DNA of 64,000 nucleotides from Mycobacterium sp. ST-F2 (GCF_001905655.1 NZ_JMHT01000006.1:106771-170770), one strand, 5' to 3'; numbered from the stretch's first letter, positions 24,337 through 33,107 are shown. A program made the numbers and translations. Notes: a model not told the origin generated them from the letters alone.

Positions 24337-25845
24337 ATGCCAGCGCAAGTTACCACGCGTGCTCAAGTCAACGGGTACCGCTTTCTCATCAGGCGCCTCG
24401 AACATGCACTGATTCGCGGCGATTCGCGGATGATCCACGACCCGATGCGCGGGCAGATGCGGGCCCTGCTCGTCGGCATGGTGATCGCCATCCTGATCAC
24501 CGGAGCAGCCGGGGTCCTCGCCTTCTTCAAACCCATGCCGAACTTCGGTAATTCGACAATCATGCTCAGCAAGGCCAGCGGGACCATCTTCGTGCGCATC
24601 GGCGACAAGCTGCATCCGGTGCTGAATCTGGCCTCGGCGCGGCTCATCTCCGGAAAGAACGACGCGCCCAAGCAGGTCGACGACAAGTTCCTCAATACCG
24701 TTCCGCTTGGTCCCCTCGTCGGTATCGTGGGCGCTCCCACCGCAATTCACCACGGCGACGACATGGGAATGTCGTCCTGGACGGTATGCGACACCACGCA
24801 AACGCCGAAAGTCACCGAGACGGTGGGCAGTTTCGCGGTGGAAACGACAGTGCTAGGCAACAATCCGGTGCTGACTGATGACATTCGAGCCGCCACCCCG
24901 GCGCAGATGCTGCTCACCAGGACCGGGGACACCACGTTTCTGATCTATGACGGCAAGCGCGCAGCAATCGACCCAGCCAACCCGGTGCTGCACAGCGCGC
25001 TTCACCTCGGCGACGCGGAGACCCGCGAGGTGTCTGCAGGCCTGCTCAACGCGTTCCCGCTCGTCGACCCCATCCTGCCGATCATCATCGACGGGGTCGG
25101 GAAACCGACCACCTATTTGGACGCCCAGTACCGGATCGGATCGATCATCAAGACCGTCGACTCCCGCGGCGAACAACTGTATGTGGTGCTTCGTGAAGGG
25201 CTGCAGCCGATTTCGAAGGCCAGCGCGGACATCATCCGCTACGGCGATGCACAGTCGCCAACTCTGTCGGAGCCGAACACCATCTCACCTGCGGTGATCA
25301 GCCACGCCCCCGTCACTCACGTCCTACATGTCGACCACTATCCCGAGGCGTCACCGGAATTCATCCGGGTGGAACCCGACCGGGTGGTGTGCATGGCATG
25401 GCAACGCGGTAACACCGCGGCCGAGGCCACCAACCGGTTACTCGTCGGGCACCGGCTTCCGTTGCCCAAAGATGCCCAGCCGGTGCGGTTGGCGACAGCA
25501 GACGGCAATGGCCCCGGACTCGACTACGCCTACCTGAAACCCGGTACCGGGGAATACGTTCAGTCCACCGGCGGCGAACAGGACAGCCGGGCCATGGGCC
25601 AACTGTTCTACATCGCCGACACCGGAGTTCGCTATCACATCAAAGACCTGCCCACGGCCACTGCGCTGGGGACGACGGGCGTCAAGGCCGCCGACAGCCC
25701 CAACGAGGTCCCACAGTCGGCACCCTGGCCGGTGATCTCACTGCTGCCGCCCGGCCCCGAACTATCCCAGCAGGCCGCTCTGATCGCCCACGACGGAATG
25801 GCCGCCGACCCCGACGGTTTCAAGGTGAACCCGCCGAAGGCCTGA
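24337..25845 (+). CDS. eccB: ESX membrane complex protein EccB
   Basis: The product is 502 aa from an ATG at 24337 with GGGGG 9 nt upstream; the residues PAQVTTRAQVNGYRFLIRRL are the canonical EccB start. One transmembrane helix at about residues 45-67 (ALLVGMVIAILITGAAGVLAF) is followed by a large periplasmic domain of four repeats (starting at ASGTIFVRIGDKLHPVLNL) around a central fold, with paired Cys (VCDTT and VCMAW). EccB forms the periplasmic part of the ESX pore with EccC, EccD and EccE. Here eccC is not downstream as it usually is; the next gene is a convergent regulator. Confidence 0.92.
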   Translation: MPAQVTTRAQVNGYRFLIRRLEHALIRGDSRMIHDPMRGQMRALLVGMVIAILITGAAGVLAFFKPMPNFGNSTIMLSKASGTIFVRIGDKLHPVLNLASARLISGKNDAPKQVDDKFLNTVPLGPLVGIVGAPTAIHHGDDMGMSSWTVCDTTQTPKVTETVGSFAVETTVLGNNPVLTDDIRAATPAQMLLTRTGDTTFLIYDGKRAAIDPANPVLHSALHLGDAETREVSAGLLNAFPLVDPILPIIIDGVGKPTTYLDAQYRIGSIIKTVDSRGEQLYVVLREGLQPISKASADIIRYGDAQSPTLSEPNTISPAVISHAPVTHVLHVDHYPEASPEFIRVEPDRVVCMAWQRGNTAAEATNRLLVGHRLPLPKDAQPVRLATADGNGPGLDYAYLKPGTGEYVQSTGGEQDSRAMGQLFYIADTGVRYHIKDLPTATALGTTGVKAADSPNEVPQSAPWPVISLLPPGPELSQQAALIAHDGMAADPDGFKVNPPKA

Positions 25846-25865
25846 GTCGCCATCGAGCCTCGCCA

Positions 25866-26636
25866 CTAGACCAGCTGCAGGAGCAGCTTTTCGACCAATT
25901 CCTTGTCCTGGTCGGACACCGCGGCTTCGGCCTCGGCACCCACCACGACAGACTCCGGGACCCCGGCCGCAAGCGCCGTCTCCTGAATCGTCAGATTGGC
26001 ACCGCGCCGGGCTGCGTACAGCCGCTGCCCGAGCGTCGCGGTCGGGGCTTTCGCGCCGAGCAATGTCAGTTCGTCGATCCGCGAGCGCACCAGCCCCAAT
26101 GCCTTGATCAGCGGCGGCGATACCGGCCCGAGCCGGGCGGCGCTCGCGGCGACGGCTTCGAGTTGCCGCAGGTCGGACAGGATCTGCGTGACCCACGGCG
26201 TGAATTCGGAATCCTCGATCGCCGGCAGGGCATCGGCCGTGGCGCCCAACGTGTTCACCGCCGCGACGACGGCCTGCGCGATCAGCGGCACCTCGCCGGC
26301 GTTGGTCAACGGCGGGGCGGGAGCGGCCTGCGCCTGGGCCGCGGCCGGCACCTGGGTAGGGGCCGGCTCGCCGCTACGGATCCGTGCGATGGTTCCCGGC
26401 GGCCACTGCAATACCTCTTCGAGGCGCAAGCGCGTTCTCTCCCGCGGCCAGCTCCGGCCTTTCTCGAAGGAGATCAGCGCTCCGGCGTTGATGATGCCGT
26501 CGGCTGCCAGACTGCGCTGACTGATGTCCAGTTCACGGCGCCGAGCGGCGGCGGCCGCACCGGCGCGCTCCATTCCGGGATCGACTGCGGGCAGGGCGAT
26601 GTATTCGGTGACGTCATCGGGATCGATGTTCGGCAC
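25866..26636 (-). CDS. Two-HTH transcriptional regulator (Cro/C1-type)
   Basis: The product is 256 aa. Residues about 22-80 form an XRE-type helix-turn-helix (AAARRRELDISQRSLAADGI followed by SFEKGRSWPRERTRLRLEEVL). Residues 90-190 are an Ala/Pro linker and helical segment. The C-terminal part has a second HTH-like unit (LGQRLYAARRGANLTIQETALAAGV), reminiscent of proteins with tandem HTHs. It lies next to whiB6 and eccB, where ESX-1 loci often carry regulators. An ESX gene regulator is the obvious guess; targets cannot be read. It is transcribed away from whiB6. Confidence 0.7.
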   Translation of the reverse strand: MPNIDPDDVTEYIALPAVDPGMERAGAAAAARRRELDISQRSLAADGIINAGALISFEKGRSWPRERTRLRLEEVLQWPPGTIARIRSGEPAPTQVPAAAQAQAAPAPPLTNAGEVPLIAQAVVAAVNTLGATADALPAIEDSEFTPWVTQILSDLRQLEAVAASAARLGPVSPPLIKALGLVRSRIDELTLLGAKAPTATLGQRLYAARRGANLTIQETALAAGVPESVVVGAEAEAAVSDQDKELVEKLLLQLV

Positions 26637-26987
26637 CCGATGTCACCTCCCATCACTTGCGGCCCGCGCTCAACACGAAATCCGGAGCGCTGTCAGCAGT
26701 CCGGTACAGCTTAGCCCGTTCCGTCCCGCATAACTATCGCGTTGACCATCACTGAACCGTATCGGTGGAGCGCCAAGCGCTTCAGTTAGACCGTACACCC
26801 CACCTGATTGTCGACTTTCGCCAGTGTTATTCCGGACTATTCGCATGATTTCTGAGCCGCAATAGCTAGCTGACCTGCGATTTTATCTAGCGCTACGGTT
26901 TACCTGTTGCGATACTGCAGTCTGGCGCTATAGATTCTTCCCAACCGCGACGGAACAGTCGCAGCGCAACAACAAAGGAGTACTCCG
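26637..26987. promoter_or_regulatory. 351-bp intergenic region upstream of whiB6
   Basis: No gene fits here on either strand. The region separates the divergent HTH gene and whiB6 and is noticeably more A+T-rich in its last 150 bases. In M. tuberculosis the corresponding region is bound by PhoP and EspR; an equivalent regulatory role is inferred. A candidate promoter for whiB6 is listed separately. Confidence 0.6.
26907..26934 (+). promoter_or_regulatory. Candidate whiB6 promoter
   Basis: TTGCGA at 26907-26912 and TATAGA at 26929-26934 are separated by 16 bases, a good primary-sigma-factor pattern. Transcription would start near 26941, leaving a leader of about 47 nt before the whiB6 ATG, which has an AAAGGAG site. 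Seen by eye only. Confidence 0.4.
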
Positions 26988-27284
26988 ATGACCGCAATTG
27001 CCATGGACGGCCTGCCGCTCGGTGAGTGCACCCGGAGCCCGGAGCAGTGGACGACGATCGCCAGCGAAGAGGCCAAGAGCCTCTGCCGCCAGTGCCCGCG
27101 CCGCTGGGCCTGCGCGCGTGACGCCGTCGAACTGCCCCGCGCCGAAGGCCTCTGGGCAGGCATCGTCATCCCGGCCGAGGAGGGCCGCGGCCGGACGTTC
27201 GCGATGAAGCAACTGCGGTCCCTGGCCGAGGCCAACGGCTACCCGGTCCGCCGCCAGCGCCGAATCTTCCTCGAAGTCGCGTAG
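26988..27284 (+). CDS. whiB6: WhiB6-like iron-sulfur regulator
   Basis: The product is 98 aa. Four Cys have the WhiB spacing: one in GECTRSP and three in LCRQCPRRWACARDA (C-x2-C-x5-C), binding a 4Fe-4S cluster. The GLWAG turn (AEGLWAGIVIP) and basic tail complete the family. The sequence AKSLCRQCPRRWACARDAVE is close to WhiB6. WhiB6 senses redox stress and nitric oxide and controls ESX-1 genes, so its place beside ESX genes fits. The start has a strong AAAGGAG 7 nt upstream. It is shorter at the N-terminus than the M. tuberculosis protein. Confidence 0.9.
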   Translation: MTAIAMDGLPLGECTRSPEQWTTIASEEAKSLCRQCPRRWACARDAVELPRAEGLWAGIVIPAEEGRGRTFAMKQLRSLAEANGYPVRRQRRIFLEVA

Positions 27285-27287
27285 TAC

Positions 27288-27333
27288 CCGCTGCCCACGC
27301 TGCCGTTTGAGGGGGCGGCAGCGCGGGCAGCGG
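27288..27333 (+). terminator. Hairpin terminator after whiB6
   Basis: Arms CCGCTGCCCACGCTGCCG (27288-27305) and CGGCAGCGCGGGCAGCGG (27316-27333) pair over 18 bp with one mismatch and a 10-nt loop; CTTT follows. It starts 3 nt after the whiB6 stop. A U-poor GC-rich hairpin is normal for mycobacterial terminators. Confidence 0.8.
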
Positions 27334-27353
27334 CTTTACGCACGAGGGTTACC

Positions 27354-27674
27354 GTGGCTCCTATGGCCACTACGAGCACCACCGACAAGACCGGAGCACC
27401 GACCACCGTCACCGCCGAAGCCGGGCGATTCACCATCGCCGTCGACGGCAAGACGGTCGGGCTGATCGATTACATCGACCAGGGTGGCCGACGAATCTTC
27501 CCGCACACCGAAGTTCAGCCCGAGTACGGCGGCCGTGGACTGGCGACGATCCTCGTCGCCGAGGCATTGGACGCCACCCGGGCCGCAGGGTTACGCATCG
27601 TCCCGGAATGCTCGATGGTCAGCGGATACATCGCCAAACATCCCGAATACGCGCCGCTGGTCGACCAGGCCTGA
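27354..27674 (+). CDS. GNAT-type acetyltransferase (YjdJ/DUF1479-like small family)
   Basis: The product is 106 aa from a GTG at 27354 (GAGGG 5 nt upstream; ATG 27363 is an alternative). It is the short single-domain GNAT form (PF14542 type): RFTIAVDGKTVGLIDYI strand pair, HTEVQPEYGGRGLATILV with the acetyl-CoA-binding R/Q-x-x-G-x-G/A loop (EYGGRGLA), then VPECSMVSGYIAKHPEY. Substrates of this family are not established. It lies between two hairpin terminators, so it is a monocistronic unit. Confidence 0.8.
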   Translation: MAPMATTSTTDKTGAPTTVTAEAGRFTIAVDGKTVGLIDYIDQGGRRIFPHTEVQPEYGGRGLATILVAEALDATRAAGLRIVPECSMVSGYIAKHPEYAPLVDQA

Positions 27675-27682
27675 GTGGTTTG

Positions 27683-27719
27683 GGCGCGCTCCGTATCGGA
27701 GAGTGATACGGGGCGCGCC
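27683..27719. terminator. Bidirectional hairpin between convergent genes
   Basis: Arms GGCGCGCTCCGTATC (27683-27697) and GATACGGGGCGCGCC (27705-27719) pair over 15 bp with one G-T wobble and a 7-nt loop. It lies between the convergent stops of the GNAT and PPOX genes and can serve both. Confidence 0.75.
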
Positions 27720-27723
27720 GAGA

Positions 27724-28230
27724 TCACTGCCGGTCCAGGTACTGCGCGGTCGAGCCGCTGACCGGCATGTCGGGCATGCCGAGTTTGCGGTGGTCCCAGC
27801 TGCGCATGCGGCTCGGTACGACGCGGACCGCGATGCGGTTGTTCATCATCTGGTCGACGAACGGGCGCATCTCGTCGGTGTACGGGCCGGTGTAGCGCTC
27901 CCAGACACTGATGCCGACGCGCAGGCAGGTGTCGGGATCCTCGACGATCTCGGCGGTGCCGTCGATCGACACACCACGCAGGGTGCCGTAGGTGTCACCG
28001 TCCTCGATCATCACGGTGATGGTCGGGTCCCGGCGCAGGTTGACCGCCTTCTGCGACTTGGCCTTGGTCTCGAACCAGATTTCGCCGTCGAGCACGGCGT
28101 ACCACATGGCCACCAGGTGCGGCCGGCCGTCAGCCAGGACGGTGGCCATGGTCGCGGTCCGGCTGCGATCGATGAACTCGACGATCTCGTCGTCGGTCAT
28201 GACGATCTTCTTGCGCTCGTTCTGTCCCAC
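27724..28230 (-). CDS. PPOX-class flavin/F420-binding oxidoreductase-like protein
   Basis: The product is 168 aa (ATG at 28200 would give 158). The split-barrel fold of pyridoxamine-phosphate-oxidase relatives is clear: FIDRSRTATMATVLADGRPH, then AMWYAVLDGEIWFETKAKSQ and a conserved KAVNLRRDPTITVMIED. Mycobacteria have many such proteins, several using F420 instead of FMN; the cofactor cannot be decided from sequence alone. It is transcribed with, or just after, the enoyl-CoA hydratase gene (34 nt). Confidence 0.8.
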   Translation of the reverse strand: MGQNERKKIVMTDDEIVEFIDRSRTATMATVLADGRPHLVAMWYAVLDGEIWFETKAKSQKAVNLRRDPTITVMIEDGDTYGTLRGVSIDGTAEIVEDPDTCLRVGISVWERYTGPYTDEMRPFVDQMMNNRIAVRVVPSRMRSWDHRKLGMPDMPVSGSTAQYLDRQ

Positions 28231-28264
28231 GCTCTTATGCCTATCAGGCCGCCTCTGGGGGCCG

Positions 28265-28921
28265 TTACTCGCCCCGCAGCGCCGCGATCGCCGGGCTGAA
28301 CATCGTCGCCTTGATGGCGGCCATGGTCTGGGAATCCTTGCCCGACACCGGAATCACGAGATCCACGGCGGCGGAGACCACCGCGTCCTCGGCCGCGGCC
28401 AGCTCGACGATGCCGTACTTGGCGGCGTCGTCGCCCCCGAAGCGCCGGCCGGTGGTCATCGACGCGATGGCCGCCTGCGGCGTCAGCTTGGCCTGGATCA
28501 GCGCGGCCATGCCCGGGGTGAAGGGAATCCGGATGTCGACCTCGGGGAAACAGAAGAACCCGCGGTCGGCGCGCATGGTCCGGTAGTCGTGGGCCATGGC
28601 CAGCATGGCGCCGGCGCCGAAGGCGTGCCCGTTGACCGCGGCGGCCGTCGGGATCGGCAGCGTCAGCACCCGCGCGAACAGGGCGTGGACCCGCCCGACG
28701 TACGCCTGCATCTGGTCGCCGTGCGCCATCAGCCAGTCGAGATCCAGCCCGTTCGAGTAGAACTTCCCGGCACCGGTGGTCACGAGCCCCTGGGCGCCAC
28801 CGGCGACGAGATCGTCGATGGCACTGTTGATGTCGTCGAGGAAGCCCAGCGAGAACCGGTTCTCGTCGTCGCCGAGATTCAGGATGGCGATCTTGTCCTG
28901 GTAGCTGACGGTGATGGTCAT
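28265..28921 (-). CDS. Enoyl-CoA hydratase/isomerase family protein
   Basis: The product is 218 aa, short for the family (about 250-260). AGGAGG lies 8 nt before the ATG. Crotonase features: GAGKFYSNGLDLDWL (CoA-binding/oxyanion region), NGHAFGAGAMLAMAHDYRTM (second oxyanion Gly) and PEVDIRIPFTPGM. The usual catalytic Glu pair of hydratases is not clearly present (one Glu in PEVD), so isomerase or another crotonase reaction is possible. The ATG overlaps the TetR stop (ATGA), so the TetR gene is upstream in the same operon and probably controls it. Confidence 0.85.
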   Translation of the reverse strand: MTITVSYQDKIAILNLGDDENRFSLGFLDDINSAIDDLVAGGAQGLVTTGAGKFYSNGLDLDWLMAHGDQMQAYVGRVHALFARVLTLPIPTAAAVNGHAFGAGAMLAMAHDYRTMRADRGFFCFPEVDIRIPFTPGMAALIQAKLTPQAAIASMTTGRRFGGDDAAKYGIVELAAAEDAVVSAAVDLVIPVSGKDSQTMAAIKATMFSPAIAALRGE

Positions 28922-29550
28922 GGTTGTTTCCTCCTGGTTGGGGTGGGTTCGTCGGCGAGGACGGCACGGACAGCTGCGGTCAGCCGATCACGCGCCCAGC
29001 TGTTGCTGATTCTGTTGCGGGACAAGATGATTGCGGTCGGTAGGTCGACGATGCACACCGTGATGGCGTCGACCGCCGCGCCGTCGCGCCGGTCCCACAG
29101 GTGCGACGACAGCCGCACCATCAGGTCGATGAGCTCGCGGTCGAGGTCTTTGAGTTGGGCCGCCAGCGCTCCCGGCAGGTCGGGGCCGAGCAGTTGGTCG
29201 CGCTGCACCCGCCACACCAGTTCGGCCGACTGGCGTTGACGTTCGTAGAACACCGCGGGTGCCTGCGCGGCGGCGACGACCGCGTCCACGGGATCGGCGG
29301 CGTCATCGGCCAGCGCGGCGTCGACCAATTCCGTTTGTACGTCGAGGAATCGGCGCGCGGCACGCAGCCAGGTGCGGGCGACGAGCTCGGATCGCGAGCC
29401 GAAGTTGTGATAGATCGCGCCGTTGGAGACGCCGGCCGCGGCGGCCACCGAACGGGTGGTGACACCGGCCGGCCCGGCCTCGACGGCCAGCGACTCGGCG
29501 GCGTCGAGCACCGAGTCGAGGTCATAGACACGGGGCCGGGGCACCGGCAC
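28918..29550 (-). CDS. TetR-family regulator
   Basis: The product is 210 aa from a GTG at 29550 (or 29544); upstream residues lack coding character. The N-terminal HTH is standard: VLDAAESLAVEAGPAGVTTR followed by SVAAAAGVSNGAIYHNFGSR. The C-terminal domain has the helices typical of ligand binding. It is encoded in one unit with the enoyl-CoA hydratase, and a near-perfect inverted repeat lies directly before its start, so it probably represses its own operon in response to an acyl-CoA or similar ligand (inference). Confidence 0.88.
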   Translation of the reverse strand: MPVPRPRVYDLDSVLDAAESLAVEAGPAGVTTRSVAAAAGVSNGAIYHNFGSRSELVARTWLRAARRFLDVQTELVDAALADDAADPVDAVVAAAQAPAVFYERQRQSAELVWRVQRDQLLGPDLPGALAAQLKDLDRELIDLMVRLSSHLWDRRDGAAVDAITVCIVDLPTAIILSRNRISNSWARDRLTAAVRAVLADEPTPTRRKQP

Positions 29551-29554
29551 ACCA

Positions 29555-29576
29555 TAACAGAGCAATCGCTCCGTTA
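29555..29576. promoter_or_regulatory. Probable TetR operator
   Basis: Half-sites TAACAGAGC (29555-29563) and GCTCCGTTA (29568-29576) form an inverted repeat with one mismatch and a 4-bp centre (AATC). It lies 4 to 26 bases upstream of the TetR start, the classic position for autorepression. Confidence 0.65.
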
Positions 29577-29599
29577 CTACGCAGCGGGCGCATGGCCGG

Positions 29600-31282
29600 T
29601 TACGGCGGATAGATCTGCTTGATGGTCCCGTCGGCGTTGACCTGCATGTATCCGGTTCCGGGCGCCGTGGAGTGGACTGCCAGCCCCAGACCGCCGCCCT
29701 CTTCGCCCTCGATGATGAGGTACAGCTGCGAGCCGGGTTCCGCACCCAGCTGCTGCGATGCGCCGGCCATGGTGGCGGCCACCGCCTGCGTGTTGATCGC
29801 GCCGAGGTCCGCCAGCACGTCGAACGAACTGGTGCTGGTGTCCGAGCCCCACTTGTTCCAGCTGCCGCCGCGGTACATGAAGCTCTGGTCGACGTGCTTG
29901 TTCGTGGGTGAGACGCGATCCATGACCGCGTAGTCGGGGTAGACCACGAGCTTGAATCCCATGGTGTCGCCGAACTTCGCCTTGATGGTGCCGATCAGAT
30001 CGGTGAGGCCGTCGGCGGTCTGCAGCTGGCTCGGTCCCGCCGGCGTCGACGCCGCGGTGGAGGCGGGGGTCGACATCGAACCGGTCGGGTACCCGGTGGT
30101 GCCACCGGGACCGGTGGGCACCGACGGAAACAGTTGCGCGCTGGGCTCTTTGGTCGCCTGAGGCTGATCGCCCGAACCGCTGTCGGACCACATCACGTAG
30201 GCGATGCCGGCACCCCCGAGGACGACGATCGTGACCAAGGCCGCGACGATCACCACCGCCGAGTTGCGCCACCATGATTGGGCCGGTTGGTTATTCGTCA
30301 TCTGGGGCGGCGACCACTGCGCAGATCCGGCGCCCAGACCGTGTGCCGGGGTCGCGTACTGCGTGTGCGCGTGCGCGGGGTAGGACTCGGGGCCGGTCGT
30401 GGGGTACGGGGCCGACGGCGCGGCCCACGCCGGCGGCGGTGTCTGCTGAGCGGGCTGCGCATTCTGCGCCGGTCCGCTCAGCGCGGCACGGGCGGCACCG
30501 GCCAGGTCTTTGGTTGTGGCGTACCGCAGTTCGGGATCCTTGGCCATGCCGGTGGCGATGACCTGATCCATGTATGCGGAAATCCCCGGCCGCATGGTCG
30601 ACGGCCGCGGCGGATCCGAATAGAGGTGGCTGGTGATCTGCCGCTCCATGCTGTCGCCCGGAAACGGCGGGGCGCCGACCAGACATTCGTGCAGCACGCA
30701 CGTCAGCGCGTAGATGTCGGAACGCGCGTCGCACCGGTCGCTGGTGAACCGCTCGGGGGCCATGTATGCGACGGTGCCGATGGTGGCGCCGGTGTGGGTC
30801 AGCTTGGTCTCGCCGGCGGCACGGGCGATGCCGAAGTCGATGAGGTACGCGAAATCATCTGGGGTGACCAGAATGTTGGCGGGTTTCACGTCGCGGTGCA
30901 CCAGTCCGACCCCGTGGGCGGCGCCGAGCGCGGCGGCGATCTGTTCGACGATCGAGACGGCGCGCTCGGGTGCCAGCGGGCCGTCAGCCAACAACTGCTG
31001 GACGGTCTTGCCGTCGATCAGCCGCATCGTCACGAACAGCCGGTCGTCGATCTCACCGAAGTCGTGGATCGGCACGATATGCGGCTCATCCAGGCCCGCT
31101 GCGGCGTGGGCCTCCCTGCGGAACCGGACCTGGTACTGCTCGTCGTCGGCGAACGTCGGAGGCAGCACCTTCATGGCGACGACGCGCTTCATCGTGGTGT
31201 CGTAGGCCTTCCAGACCTCACCCATGCCGCCGCGACCGAGCAGCTCAATCAGCCGGTACCGGCCGAACGGTGTCCCTTCCAC
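29600..31282 (-). CDS. Transmembrane Ser/Thr protein kinase (PknE/PknH-type)
   Basis: The product is 560 aa. Kinase domain residues 8-270: Gly loop LGRGGMGEVW, Lys38 in VAMKVL, HRDVKPAN (Asp131), DFG (Asp149 in IDFGIAR) and MAPERF activation-segment end; all catalytic residues are present. A Pro/Gln/Tyr-rich juxtamembrane linker follows, then one transmembrane helix at about 340-360 (VVIVAALVTIVVLGGAGIAYV) and an extracytoplasmic domain of about 170 residues with no PASTA repeats. This layout matches PknE/PknF/PknH-like kinases. It probably senses an envelope signal. The two outside Cys typical of PknE/PknH sensors are missing, so the sensor may differ. Confidence 0.92.
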   Translation of the reverse strand: MEGTPFGRYRLIELLGRGGMGEVWKAYDTTMKRVVAMKVLPPTFADDEQYQVRFRREAHAAAGLDEPHIVPIHDFGEIDDRLFVTMRLIDGKTVQQLLADGPLAPERAVSIVEQIAAALGAAHGVGLVHRDVKPANILVTPDDFAYLIDFGIARAAGETKLTHTGATIGTVAYMAPERFTSDRCDARSDIYALTCVLHECLVGAPPFPGDSMERQITSHLYSDPPRPSTMRPGISAYMDQVIATGMAKDPELRYATTKDLAGAARAALSGPAQNAQPAQQTPPPAWAAPSAPYPTTGPESYPAHAHTQYATPAHGLGAGSAQWSPPQMTNNQPAQSWWRNSAVVIVAALVTIVVLGGAGIAYVMWSDSGSGDQPQATKEPSAQLFPSVPTGPGGTTGYPTGSMSTPASTAASTPAGPSQLQTADGLTDLIGTIKAKFGDTMGFKLVVYPDYAVMDRVSPTNKHVDQSFMYRGGSWNKWGSDTSTSSFDVLADLGAINTQAVAATMAGASQQLGAEPGSQLYLIIEGEEGGGLGLAVHSTAPGTGYMQVNADGTIKQIYPP

Positions 31283-31330
31283 CGGCTAACCATAAGACAG
31301 GCATGACCGCCGTACCCGGCTGATGCGTGG

Positions 31331-33055
31331 TTACGCACGCACCCTGCGGCGATAGGTGACCTTGTCGAATTCCCGGCCGTGTTCGTCGACCGCGGTCACG
31401 TCCATCTCGCTCAGCAGCTGCCCGGGCCGGACGTCGACGCGGATGAAGGCGTAATTGCGGAAACGCACCCGCGACCAGCCGACCGCCTCCGCCTTCTTCT
31501 TGCCGTCCGCAGTCCACACATAGCTGTTCGGAACGAAGGTGTCGGGCGCTTCGTGGCCGCGGAAGCTCTCGGGCTCGCCCGGCTGGAAGCCGTACCGTGG
31601 CCGGCCGGCGCAGCCCACGGTGTAGTACACGGTGCCGTCGGTTTCCGCGTCGACGGTCGAGTTGTCCCCGGCGACCTTGGTGGGGCGGTCGCCGCGGATC
31701 GGGTCCGTGCGTTCGTACACGTGGTTGTGTCCCTGCAGCACGAGATCGACCTGATAGCGGTCGAACAGCTCGCACCAGGCCGCCCGCACGCCACCGTCGC
31801 TGGCGTGCGAGTCGGTGGTCGAGTACGCGCAGTGATGGAAGAAGCAGACGATGAAATCGATGTTGGGGTCGGCGCGGTAGGCCGCCAGGGTGCGCTCGAC
31901 CCAGGAGTTCTGGGTGCCATCGGAATAGCCGGTGTTGGACCGGATTTCGAAGCTGACATCGTTGGCGTCGAGCGACAGCACCGCGACGTTGCCGTACGTG
32001 AACGAATAGACCGACGGGCAGGCGGCCGGGCCGTTGTCCGGAAAATCCATGCGCGCCAGGTGACCGCCGTAACCGTGACTGGGGTACGAGGCCTCCATGT
32101 CGTGGTTACCGGTCGCGAACATCCACGGCGTGCTCGCCGCGCTGGCCTCGATCGAGCCCAGATAGACGTCCCACACGAACGGGTTGTACTTGTCGAAGCC
32201 GTTGGCGACCTTGCTCCCGGACGGCACGAACGACAGCGGCCGGCCGCCGCCGGACGGGTCGGCGTAGGCGATATCCCCGGCCAGAAGATGGAATTCGGGG
32301 TTCGACGCGACGATCTGGCTGAACACGTTGGCGGTGTGCGGGACGTCCGGCTCGTTGTCCGGCTTGTAGTAGCTGTCGTCGTAGTCACCGCGCTTGAGCC
32401 CCGCCGGTTGGCGGGGCACCTCATCGGTGCCCTGGTCGCCCATCATGGTGAAACGGAACGGCGCCAACGCCTTTCGCACGCTGGGCAGCGCCGTCTTGGC
32501 CGACCGCACGTCGCTGACGAAGCCGTCCTCGGTGCGCCACCGGTAGAAATGTGCGCTACCACCGGGCAGCCCGTCGACGGGTACATGGGCGTAGAACTGC
32601 TCGGCCGCCAGGACACCACGGTCGCTGGTCGGGATCTGCGTGACGAGGTTGCGCACCTCGGCCTCGATGGTCGCGCCCAACTGATCGGTGGGCCCGTGGT
32701 CGACGAACACCTTGGTACCGCCGGGATTTCGCGACAGCTGCGCGGCCAGCCGCAGCTGGCTGTCCGCGGCGCCGCCGAAGCCGACCCGCCGGTTGGCCAC
32801 GCTCAGCGGCGCGTCCTGCGCGTAGGCGCGGCGCCCGAACGGCGCCAGACCCAGGGCCGCCACGGCCGCGGCGGCCGCCGACCCGCGCAGGAAATTCCGC
32901 CGCGATACCCGGTGGCGGCGCAGGTACTGCTGGTGCCAGTCGTACTGCTCGGCGATGCTCATGGTCGTCGACAAATCGTCGGGGATGCCCGTGTCCGGGA
33001 TTTCACCGGCGGCGGTCAGTCGGGTCGGACGCACCAGTCGATGGTGGCCCAGCAC
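31331..33055 (-). CDS. Tat-exported metallophosphoesterase (purple-acid-phosphatase-like)
   Basis: The product is 574 aa. A twin-arginine signal VSRRNFLRG with AAAAAVAALGL at about residues 50-72 directs export of the folded protein. A fibronectin-like N-terminal domain precedes the catalytic domain. Metal ligands appear in the PAP order: MMGDQGT (Asp ~197), AGDIAYAD (~250-256), GNHDME (~306), FFHHCAY and GHNHVYER. Two metals (Fe/Mn/Zn) are expected. The closest known mycobacterial protein type is Rv2577. It should hydrolyse phosphoesters outside the membrane. A signal-peptide-bearing small protein (33108-33545) is encoded 52 nt upstream and may be cotranscribed. Confidence 0.88.
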   Translation of the reverse strand: MLGHHRLVRPTRLTAAGEIPDTGIPDDLSTTMSIAEQYDWHQQYLRRHRVSRRNFLRGSAAAAAVAALGLAPFGRRAYAQDAPLSVANRRVGFGGAADSQLRLAAQLSRNPGGTKVFVDHGPTDQLGATIEAEVRNLVTQIPTSDRGVLAAEQFYAHVPVDGLPGGSAHFYRWRTEDGFVSDVRSAKTALPSVRKALAPFRFTMMGDQGTDEVPRQPAGLKRGDYDDSYYKPDNEPDVPHTANVFSQIVASNPEFHLLAGDIAYADPSGGGRPLSFVPSGSKVANGFDKYNPFVWDVYLGSIEASAASTPWMFATGNHDMEASYPSHGYGGHLARMDFPDNGPAACPSVYSFTYGNVAVLSLDANDVSFEIRSNTGYSDGTQNSWVERTLAAYRADPNIDFIVCFFHHCAYSTTDSHASDGGVRAAWCELFDRYQVDLVLQGHNHVYERTDPIRGDRPTKVAGDNSTVDAETDGTVYYTVGCAGRPRYGFQPGEPESFRGHEAPDTFVPNSYVWTADGKKKAEAVGWSRVRFRNYAFIRVDVRPGQLLSEMDVTAVDEHGREFDKVTYRRRVRA

Positions 33056-33107
33056 GGTCCGTCCCGCGAGTCCGACACCGGAATCAGGGCCGATGTTCAG
33101 CCGCGGT

